Below are positions 1 to 5,071 of a stretch of 7,930 nucleotides of DNA, in pieces. The stretch is taken from positions 1-7,930 of the forward strand of contig WFPU01000137.1 in NCBI GenBank assembly GCA_015487435.1, read 5' to 3'. Position 1 is the first letter of the stretch; each line of letters starts with the position of its first letter. The DNA comes from Sulfurimonas sp. GTDB lineage: Bacteria > Campylobacterota > Campylobacteria > Campylobacterales > Sulfurimonadaceae. Both the position numbers and the translations under genes were made by a program. The notes below the pieces were generated by a model. The model was not told the DNA's origin and did no database searches. It worked only from the letters and a program-made list of their open reading frames with translations.

Positions 1-228
1 TTATTATGTTTTATCATATTATTAATGGCAATTAGTGGTGCAGTTCTATATTATTACGAAGCATTAGGATTTACTAAAGATGGGGTTCATTGGCTTAAAG
101 ATACACATGAAAATATGATGTATGGAGTTTTAATTTTAGTAGTTTTACATATTGCAGGGGTTATAAAGCATGAGTTAACTACAAAAGAATCAATTGTATC
201 AAAGATGATACATGGAGATAAGGATTAA
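1..228 (+). CDS. Cytochrome b561-type membrane subunit, C-terminal fragment
   Basis: This is the last 75 codons of a gene that begins before the window; the frame is open from base 1 and ends with TAA at 226-228. The visible part has two hydrophobic segments (fragment residues about 1-19 and 39-55), joined by a short loop. Segment two is flanked by His36 and His50, a 13-residue spacing that fits the b-heme ligands of the cytochrome b561 / Ni-Fe hydrogenase b-subunit-like family. A short charged cytoplasmic tail follows, ending in HGDKD. Family members sit in the inner membrane and pass electrons between quinones and a partner such as a hydrogenase, formate dehydrogenase or cytochrome c. The partner here is unknown because the upstream genes are outside the window. 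The ATG at 25 is internal, not a start. Heme-b membrane protein is fairly secure; the precise subfamily is not. Confidence 0.75.
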   Translation, partial: LLCFIILLMAISGAVLYYYEALGFTKDGVHWLKDTHENMMYGVLILVVLHIAGVIKHELTTKESIVSKMIHGDKD

Positions 229-256
229 AATTTTAGTATTTTAATCCTATTTTTTT
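221..256 (+). terminator. Rho-independent terminator of the cytochrome b gene
   Basis: A perfect 11-bp stem (221-231 AGGATTAAAAT pairing with 238-248 ATTTTAATCCT) has a 6-base loop. After one A it is followed by seven T (250-256), so it acts on plus-strand transcripts. The upstream arm contains the cytochrome stop codon. The loop, downstream arm and T-tract are the last codons of the convergent radical SAM gene (its C-terminal LKKIGLKY and stop). On the minus strand there is no U-run after the stem, so it should work in one direction only. Confidence 0.85.
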
Positions 257-1195
257 AAGAGCTTTATTTATATTTTTAAGTTGATTGTTTTTATTTTTAC
301 ACCAAGCGGGTGATAGTAGTGAGTCATCATCTATCCCCGCACTAACTCTTTGAACAGATACATTTTTTGGTTTTATTTCAATTGATTTTACTAATACATC
401 AAGATAATTTTCTTCAGTAATAGGGGTAAATAAACCACGCATAAACTCATTAGCTAGGGCTGTTTTTTTAACTACATACAATGGATGATATTTTACAGAA
501 TCAATACCCCATTCGTAAGCTTGTTTAGATGTCTCTAGCATCATCTCTTTGCTCTCATCTGGAAGACCAAAGATAAGATGACCACAAACATGTAAACCAG
601 CTTTTTTGGACTTTAATATCCACTCTTTTACATTATCACTACCATGACCACGATTTATTTTATCTAGTGTTTTATCATATATGGATTGGATGCCAAACTC
701 TATCCAAATCTCTTTATCCTTATTTAATTTTGCTAAATAATCAAGTGTTTCATCAGTAATACTATCAGAACGAGTTCCAATGCTAAGTCCTACAACATTC
801 TCAAATGATAAAGCTTTATCATACAGTGCTTTAAGCGTTTCAAATGGAGCATATGTATTTGTGAAAGATTGAAAATATACTAAAAATTTTTCAGCACCAT
901 ATTGATCTTTTTGTCTTTTAGATATAAGATTAAATTGAAGTTCAAGTTGCAGTAGTTGCTTATTTAGAAAAGGGTTTTCTTTTGAATCTAAATTTAGATG
1001 AAAACCTTTTAGTTCTTGAACCTCTCCTGTACTAGCGGAAAAAGAGTCGTTTTCACAAAAAGTACAGCCACCTTTAGCAACTGTGCCATCTATATTTGGG
1101 CAAGTAAAACCTGAAATATTTATACCAACTTTGTAAACTTTGCAACCAAATTTATTTTTTAAGTAGTTGCCATAAGTATAAATTTGTTTTGTCAA
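233..1195 (-). CDS. TIGR01212/YhcC-family radical SAM protein
   Basis: A 320-residue protein. Cys32, Cys44 and Cys47 form the C-x11-C-x2-C signature of the Elp3-like YhcC/TIGR01212 branch, which binds a 4Fe-4S cluster and cleaves S-adenosylmethionine. Other family landmarks are the SIGTRSDS segment, the GIQSIYDKTLDKINRGH segment, a GHLIFGLPDE segment and the KYHPLYVVKKT segment. The length is normal for the family. The biochemical role of the family is not firmly established. The start is TTG at 1195-1193: an in-frame TAA lies four codons upstream (1207-1205), and no ATG follows until deep in the protein. Only a weak AGGT (1210-1207) lies 11 bases ahead. The TTG overlaps the purF stop as TTGA, so translation probably depends on ribosomes finishing purF. 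Its 3' end doubles as the terminator of the convergent cytochrome gene. Confidence 0.9.
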   Translation of the reverse strand: MTKQIYTYGNYLKNKFGCKVYKVGINISGFTCPNIDGTVAKGGCTFCENDSFSASTGEVQELKGFHLNLDSKENPFLNKQLLQLELQFNLISKRQKDQYGAEKFLVYFQSFTNTYAPFETLKALYDKALSFENVVGLSIGTRSDSITDETLDYLAKLNKDKEIWIEFGIQSIYDKTLDKINRGHGSDNVKEWILKSKKAGLHVCGHLIFGLPDESKEMMLETSKQAYEWGIDSVKYHPLYVVKKTALANEFMRGLFTPITEENYLDVLVKSIEIKPKNVSVQRVSAGIDDDSLLSPAWCKNKNNQLKNINKALKKIGLKY

Positions 1196-2550
1196 ATTAT
1201 GTAATTACCTGTAAAACAAGCTGTACAATATTTATCTTCATCGCTTGCATTTACACTTCTTAAAAGTGATGCTTCATCAAGATAAGCTAGGGAATCTGCT
1301 TCAATATATTTGCATATCTCATCGTTTGTCATATTTGATGCGATTAGGTTTTCTTTATTTGGAGTATCAACACCATAAAAACATGGGTCAGTTGTAGGTG
1401 GAGATGACACACGCATGTGAACTTCGCTAGCTCCAGCTTCTTTTAACATTCTGATAATTCGTCTTGAAGTTGTTCCACGAACGATTGAGTCATCAATTAC
1501 AATAACTTTTTTCCCCTTAATAATCTCAACCATAGGAGAGAGTTTCATCTTAACTTTTAAATCACGCATCTCTTGAGTTGGTTCAATAAATGTACGACCA
1601 ATGTAATGGTTTCTCATAATTCCCATCTCATAAGGGATACCACTCTCTTGAGAGTATCCAATGGCTGATGGAACACCGCCATCTGGAACGGGAATAACTA
1701 CATCTGCTTCAACAGGATTAATATGTGCTAATTCTTTACCCATATTTTTTCTTGTTTGATAAACTGATTGACCAAAAACCGATGAATCAGGACGAGCAAA
1801 ATAAACATACTCAAAAATACAATGTTTAGGAGTAGGCTCAAATACTTTTATGCTAGTAGGTTCCTTGTCATCTTCAAATACAAGAAGCTCACCAGGTTCA
1901 ACATCACGAATAAATGTAGCACTTACAAGATCAAATGCACAAGTCTCACTCGCTATAATATAACCACCATTTGGTAATTTTCCAAGACTTAATGGACGAA
2001 AACCGTGTCGATCACGCATAGCAAACATTTTTGTTCTACTTAAAAATACAAGTGAAAAAGCACCCTCTATTTTTTGAACAGCATCAATAATTCTATCAAT
2101 AAGTTTTTTTTGCTCACTTTTAGCGATTAGGTGGATAAGATTTTCTGTATCCATAAATGTTTGAAAGATTGCACCTTTTGCAATAAGCTTATTACGAACC
2201 TCTTCAGCATTTGTAAGGTTTCCATTATGAACTATTGCCATCTCTCCTAAATCATATCTAGCAAATACAGGTTGTGCATCAAGAATCGAATCATCACCAG
2301 CAGTAGAGTAGCGAGTATGGCCAATAGCTGATGAACCACTAAGGGTAGTTAGTTTGTCTTCATCAAAAACACGCATAACTAAACCACGATTTTTGATAGT
2401 TTGAAGTTTTTTGCCATCAGATGAGCTTATTCCAGCTGCTTCTTGACCACGATGTTGAAGTGAATGAAGTGAAAAATAAGCAAGCTTAGAAGCCTCTTTG
2501 TGACCAAATATACCTACAACGGCACATTTTTCATTTATATTTTCAAGCAA
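1192..2550 (-). CDS. purF: Amidophosphoribosyltransferase (glutamine PRPP amidotransferase)
   Basis: PurF makes 5-phosphoribosylamine from PRPP and glutamine, the committed step of purine synthesis in the cytosol. The 452-residue protein has an N-terminal Ntn-hydrolase glutaminase domain (residues 9 to about 240). The nucleophile is Cys9, with HTRYSTAG at 78-85 and NGNLTN at 109-114. The phosphoribosyltransferase domain follows, with the PRPP loop VIDDSIVRGTT at 351-361. Cys9 lies after an eight-residue leader (MLENINEK), so this is the propeptide-bearing type that is processed to expose the cysteine. Cys244, Cys390, Cys442 and Cys445 match the four ligands of the 4Fe-4S cluster in B. subtilis-type PurF, which E. 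coli PurF lacks. The start is TTG at 2550-2548 behind AGAGGA. It is first in an operon with the radical SAM gene, whose start overlaps its TGA. Confidence 0.97.
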   Translation of the reverse strand: MLENINEKCAVVGIFGHKEASKLAYFSLHSLQHRGQEAAGISSSDGKKLQTIKNRGLVMRVFDEDKLTTLSGSSAIGHTRYSTAGDDSILDAQPVFARYDLGEMAIVHNGNLTNAEEVRNKLIAKGAIFQTFMDTENLIHLIAKSEQKKLIDRIIDAVQKIEGAFSLVFLSRTKMFAMRDRHGFRPLSLGKLPNGGYIIASETCAFDLVSATFIRDVEPGELLVFEDDKEPTSIKVFEPTPKHCIFEYVYFARPDSSVFGQSVYQTRKNMGKELAHINPVEADVVIPVPDGGVPSAIGYSQESGIPYEMGIMRNHYIGRTFIEPTQEMRDLKVKMKLSPMVEIIKGKKVIVIDDSIVRGTTSRRIIRMLKEAGASEVHMRVSSPPTTDPCFYGVDTPNKENLIASNMTNDEICKYIEADSLAYLDEASLLRSVNASDEDKYCTACFTGNYII

Positions 2551-2557
2551 TATAATA

Positions 2558-2563
2558 TCCTCT
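2558..2563 (-). promoter_or_regulatory. Ribosome binding site fixing the TTG start of purF
   Basis: AGAGGA on the minus strand (2563 to 2558) lies seven bases before TTG at 2550. This supports the rare start codon and so the eight-residue propeptide ahead of catalytic Cys9. Confidence 0.75.
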
Positions 2564-2578
2564 AAAATTATTAACGCA

Positions 2579-2584
2579 ATTATA
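2579..2584 (-). promoter_or_regulatory. Sigma-70 -10 box of the purF operon
   Basis: A perfect TATAAT on the minus strand (2584 to 2579) predicts a transcript start near 2571-2573 and a leader of about 22 bases with the AGAGGA site in it. No good -35 hexamer stands 16-18 bases upstream (AACTTG at 2607-2602 is the best), which is usual in Campylobacterota, where -35 boxes are poorly conserved. No purine riboswitch fits in so short a leader. Confidence 0.6.
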
Positions 2585-2636
2585 CTAAAAATACTCTAAT
2601 TCAAGTTTAAATTTTTATACTATTAGATTAATTAGA

Positions 2637-2653
2637 TGGAACATATTTTGCTT
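2637..2653 (+). promoter_or_regulatory. Sigma-54 (RpoN) -24/-12 promoter for the J-domain gene
   Basis: The bases read TGGAAC-A-TATT-TTGCTT. The invariant GG (2638-2639) and GC (2650-2651) are 12 bases apart, the exact sigma-54 spacing. The hexamer TGGAAC followed by a purine, four bases and TTGCTT is the form I recall as the Campylobacter RpoN consensus. The predicted transcript start is near 2662-2664, giving a leader of about 135 bases that holds the two-hairpin repeat and then the ribosome site for the gene at 2799. A second gene further along this strand is not implied, as the next gene is convergent. Confidence 0.6.
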
Positions 2654-2658
2654 TAAGT

Positions 2659-2664
2659 TATAAT
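2659..2664 (+). promoter_or_regulatory. Candidate sigma-70 -10 box overlapping the sigma-54 start region
   Basis: A perfect TATAAT follows TTTAAGT directly, at the place where the sigma-54 transcript would begin. Its own start would be near 2671. No -35 box is seen. In DNA this AT-rich a TATAAT alone is weak evidence, but its position between divergent genes makes it plausible as a basal promoter for the J-domain gene. Confidence 0.4.
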
Positions 2665-2690
2665 AATCTAGACCTCTGATTAATTATAAG

Positions 2691-2755
2691 TTAGATTCCA
2701 AGTCAAGCTTGGAATGACGATAGTTCCGTCATTCTGGACTTGATCCAGAATCTAA
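2691..2755. repeat. REP/BIME-like inverted pair of hairpins
   Basis: Two 29-base arms (2691-2719 and 2727-2755) are inverted copies around a 7-base spacer, identical at 21 of 29 positions when the second is reverse-complemented. Each arm is itself a perfect hairpin: 2695-2702 with 2708-2715 (stem ATTCCAAG, loop TCAAG) and 2731-2738 with 2744-2751 (stem ATTCTGGA, loop CTTGA). Outer flanks are TTAG/CTAA and inner flanks GACG/CGTC. The eight differences between arms are four compensated base-pair changes, so both stems stay perfect. This is the architecture of extragenic palindromes mobilised by RAYT-type transposases. No transposase is in the window. Confidence 0.75.
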
Positions 2756-2785
2756 TAGCTAATTGTTCAGAGAGTTCAATCTAAT

Positions 2786-2791
2786 AAAGGG
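2786..2791 (+). promoter_or_regulatory. Ribosome binding site that decides the J-domain protein start
   Basis: AAAGGG is seven bases ahead of ATG 2799. The longer open frame begins at TTG 2763, just after the hairpin repeat and without a comparable site, so 2799 is the better start. Confidence 0.75.
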
Positions 2792-2798
2792 TGCCTAC

Positions 2799-3602
2799 AT
2801 GGAGATAGTATTGCGAAATAATTTAATCCTTATCACTACATGTTTTGAGACTCTTAATTCCCCTTGGATGAAAGAGTTTTTAAATCATCACTCAAGAGGT
2901 ATGCTTTTTTTACCTAAAGCGGTGTTAGTATTTAGAAATGAATCTCTCAAAGATATTAGAGAAGAGTTTTTAAGTAAATTATCACAACACCATGCCAAAA
3001 CTCATGACTTTGATCATCAATTTTTTTTACGCTCTATGCTTAAATATGGTACTCAACCAATAAAAATTGAGCTAAATAAACTTGAAGAACCTGAGGTAGT
3101 TAAAGTAAATTTATATGCTTATGATAAAAATACTGTTTTAATCTCACTAAATCATCCAAACTCATGGGTTATTAGTTATCTTCGTTCCCAATTAGAAGTT
3201 TATGTTGAGCGAGGGACTGATGTAAGTTTAGTTATTGATGTAAGTGATTATAAAGCAAAAACTAGGTTGGAGCGTGCTTTAAATAAACGACATATTCTTC
3301 ATTATCAAATCCAATACATTTATGATAATCATTTCATGAGTAAATTGTATAGTGATTTTGCAAATTTTAGTTTTGGAGATTTATGTAAAGAGCAAGATGA
3401 GGGAGTAAATACTAAGTTTTATACGGTACTTGAATGTCCTGTTGGTGCTTCTCAAGACGCACTTAAGAAGAGTTATAAAAAATTAGTAAAAGTATATCAT
3501 CCAGATAAAATTATACATGAGAGCCCAAATATGATAACTCACTATACTCAAAAATTTCAGCTACTTCAAGAGGCTTATGAGGCACTAAGAATAGTCTCTT
3601 AA
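2799..3602 (+). CDS. Protein with C-terminal J (DnaJ) domain
   Basis: A 267-residue soluble protein with no signal peptide or membrane segment. The J domain is at the very C-terminus (about 206-267): FYTVLECPVGAS, helix II ALKKSYKKLVKVY, the obligatory HPD at 234-236, and helix III around QKFQLLQEAYEALR. It stops right after helix III, so helix IV is absent. J domains stimulate the ATPase of DnaK (Hsp70), so it should act as a specialised cochaperone in the cytosol. Residues 1-205 are not a family I can name: mixed hydrophobic/charged sequence, with no Gly/Phe or zinc-finger region as in DnaJ proper. The start is ATG 2799 behind AAAGGG. A sigma-54 site and a TATAAT lie upstream, with the hairpin repeat in the leader. 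Its stop overlaps that of the convergent DUF234 gene (TTAA). The J domain is certain; the client is unknown. Confidence 0.88.
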   Translation: MEIVLRNNLILITTCFETLNSPWMKEFLNHHSRGMLFLPKAVLVFRNESLKDIREEFLSKLSQHHAKTHDFDHQFFLRSMLKYGTQPIKIELNKLEEPEVVKVNLYAYDKNTVLISLNHPNSWVISYLRSQLEVYVERGTDVSLVIDVSDYKAKTRLERALNKRHILHYQIQYIYDNHFMSKLYSDFANFSFGDLCKEQDEGVNTKFYTVLECPVGASQDALKKSYKKLVKVYHPDKIIHESPNMITHYTQKFQLLQEAYEALRIVS

Positions 3603-4507
3603 TTTTTGCCATTTTTTAGTAATGCTTTAAAATCTTCAGAATTGTATAAAGATAACTCTTTACCTTGCATACTCTCTAACTCTTTAGAGTATCCTCTTTT
3701 AGAAAAAAGAACTATTTGAGTTGGTTCTATTCCTAATTTTTCACATTTTTCATTAAGTTTATTAAGCTCTTTTTTGTTTATTATATGGTTAGTCCATTTA
3801 CATTCGCCCACATAAGTTTGTCCATCATCAGTTTTGGTTAGTATATCTATCTCTATGTTCATATCCCAGTAACTTCCACTATTTAATATACCAGCATCTC
3901 TTAAATGATAATTTAAAAGTAACTCTGAGAGTTCTTCAAAAACTAAAGAGGTAAATTGATTTTGTTTTTGATTAAAAGAATCAAAAAAATTGTTAAAGTC
4001 CCCCTCTTTAATCTCTTTTGAATGTGGGACTACAAAGTAAAACCAAAAGCGTATAAACGGATGGTTAAAAAGTACTTTATGAGATATTCTATGACGAGCT
4101 TCTTCTCTTTTTAGCTTTGAGCCTGGAAATGCTTTTTTAGTGTTTATTTCACGAGACTCTTCTATCTCTATAATTCCACCTTTTTTCAAAAAGTTTAAAG
4201 CTGAACCACCATTACCATTGTTAAGCCCAGCTCTATTAAAAGCAGAAAATATACGCCTATCTCCAACTGCTAAAGCCCTTAAAAGTCGTATGTTTATAGG
4301 ATCGTTTGCTGTAATGGTTTTGATTTTATCATTGATGTGTTCGTAGTCGTTTAGGATATGTATATGTATGAGTTCAGATATACTCATGGAGCTATCAACT
4401 TCGATTTTAAGTCCACCAAACACAGCAAAGTGCTCTATTAAACTCTCCATATCATCATGGTAATTATCAAAATAAAATGAACGAAATTGTTCTAAAAGCA
4501 TTTTCAT
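3599..4507 (-). CDS. DUF234-type PD-(D/E)XK-like protein without ATPase domain
   Basis: A 302-residue protein. Residues about 70-120 resemble a winged helix (the LLRALAVGDRRIFSAFNRAG run, then a LKKGGIIEIEES wing). Residues 149-162 (HPFIRFWFYFVVPH) match the link typical of DUF234. The C-terminal part has E219-I-D221 and then E235-C-K237 (GECKW), the layout of a PD-(D/E)XK nuclease-like core. In archaea and many bacteria this module is the C-terminal half of a larger AAA-type ATPase. Here there is no P-loop, and the first 65 residues are unlike one, so this is either a standalone variant or half of a split system; no ATPase gene is in the window. The function is unknown, and nuclease activity is only suggested. 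The start is ATG 4507 (a second ATG is two codons later), with no ribosome site but a -10-like TACAAT immediately upstream. It lies 34 bases after the small secreted-protein gene. Confidence 0.75.
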   Translation of the reverse strand: MKMLLEQFRSFYFDNYHDDMESLIEHFAVFGGLKIEVDSSMSISELIHIHILNDYEHINDKIKTITANDPINIRLLRALAVGDRRIFSAFNRAGLNNGNGGSALNFLKKGGIIEIEESREINTKKAFPGSKLKREEARHRISHKVLFNHPFIRFWFYFVVPHSKEIKEGDFNNFFDSFNQKQNQFTSLVFEELSELLLNYHLRDAGILNSGSYWDMNIEIDILTKTDDGQTYVGECKWTNHIINKKELNKLNEKCEKLGIEPTQIVLFSKRGYSKELESMQGKELSLYNSEDFKALLKNGKN

Positions 4508-4513
4508 GTAATT

Positions 4514-4526
4514 ATTGTATCACAAT
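4514..4526 (-). promoter_or_regulatory. Inverted repeat with -10-like box abutting the DUF234 start
   Basis: On the minus strand ATTGT-GAT-ACAAT (4526 to 4514) is a 5-bp inverted repeat whose right half gives TACAAT (4519-4514), six bases before ATG 4507. If this is a real -10 box, transcription would begin at or next to the A of ATG, making a leaderless message. That agrees with the lack of a ribosome site. The symmetry could also be an operator. The evidence is positional only. Confidence 0.35.
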
Positions 4527-4541
4527 TAATTAATGGATATT

Positions 4542-4772
4542 TTAATGGGTACTAATTGTCCCTCTTTGATATTTATCATTTGAGTAATTACTATTCCATT
4601 GTTGATAGCTTTTGTAGTCTGAAGCACTTTTAGATTTCTCTTTAGTTGTATTTATATCCTCTATGGGAATAATTTTTTTATCTTGAGCATTAAGAGTGAT
4701 AGAGCTTATCCCTAAAAATAAAATGCTTGTTAGTAAATTTTTTGTTAGTTTTATAGTTTTGCTAGTTCTCAT
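4542..4772 (-). CDS. Small secreted or periplasmic protein of unknown function
   Basis: A 76-residue protein I do not recognise. The N-terminus is a good Sec signal: basic MRTSKTIKLTKN, a hydrophobic core LLTSILFLGISSITL (13-27), and a likely cut after Ala29 (LNA/Q). The mature part would be about 47 residues, hydrophilic and rich in Lys, Ser, Asn and Tyr (SDYKSYQQWNSNYSNDKYQR), with no cysteine and no lipobox. Reality as a gene is supported by AGAGG six bases before the ATG, a TATAAT at 4807-4802, and the coherent signal peptide. It lies 34 bases upstream of the DUF234 gene on the same strand and may share its transcript, though that gene may have its own promoter. Confidence 0.7.
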   Translation of the reverse strand: MRTSKTIKLTKNLLTSILFLGISSITLNAQDKKIIPIEDINTTKEKSKSASDYKSYQQWNSNYSNDKYQRGTISTH

Positions 4773-4801
4773 AATATACCTCTGCTTTTAATTTAGTTAG
4801 C

Positions 4802-4807
4802 ATTATA
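4802..4807 (-). promoter_or_regulatory. -10 box of the small secreted-protein gene
   Basis: A perfect TATAAT on the minus strand (4807 to 4802) predicts a start near 4795 and a leader of about 22 bases carrying AGAGG (4783-4779). This is the same compact arrangement as at purF. No -35 box is evident. Confidence 0.55.
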
Positions 4808-4932
4808 GTAAAAAGTGTTTTTATAATTTCAGATATTTTTTGATTAATAGTAAAAGTTAAAGATATCTACATAAAATTAAAAGTATTTCCCCGTTGAAAA
4901 CATATATTTGGATATATGACCAGTTCCATGAA

Positions 4933-4958
4933 CAATGGATTTAATCTCAGATCCATTG
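4933..4958. repeat. Perfect 8-bp hairpin with a competing upstream arm
   Basis: CAATGGAT (4933-4940) pairs with ATCCATTG (4951-4958) around a 10-base loop. TCCAT at 4925-4929 can instead pair with ATGGA at 4935-4939, so the two folds exclude each other. No T-tract follows, so it is not an intrinsic terminator. Confidence 0.55.
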
Positions 4959-5042
4959 GTAATAAGAAAATTTATATAAAAATAGAGCCAAAAACGGGAA
5001 GTTTAGTGAGTTTTTTTAATTAAAATTATGAAAACTGATTTA

Positions 5043-5071
5043 ACTTTCCTTGGAGCTCAACCAAGAAAAGT
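5043..5071. repeat. Hairpin in the gene-free region
   Basis: ACTTTCCTTGG (5043-5053) pairs with CCAAGAAAAGT (5061-5071) at 10 of 11 positions around a 7-base loop that contains part of a GAGCTC palindrome. On the plus strand it is followed by an A-run, not a T-run, so terminator function is unlikely in that direction. Confidence 0.5.

Noticed and set aside
2763..2798. Twelve-codon N-terminal extension of the J-domain protein from TTG 2763
   Set aside because: It starts directly after the hairpin repeat, has no ribosome site, and ATG 2799 has AAAGGG at ideal spacing.
3586..3608. Possible terminator after the J-domain gene (TAAGA / TCTTA stem then ATTTTT)
   Set aside because: The stem is only 5 bp with one G-C pair, too weak to call.
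4140..4346. 68-codon plus-strand frame inside the DUF234 gene
   Set aside because: It lies wholly antisense to a coherent coding gene and has no ribosome site or domain features; it is a frame shadow.
4520..4524. CRP-like half site TGTGA upstream of the DUF234 gene
   Set aside because: No matching TCACA half at the right spacing; a single half site is chance in this sequence.
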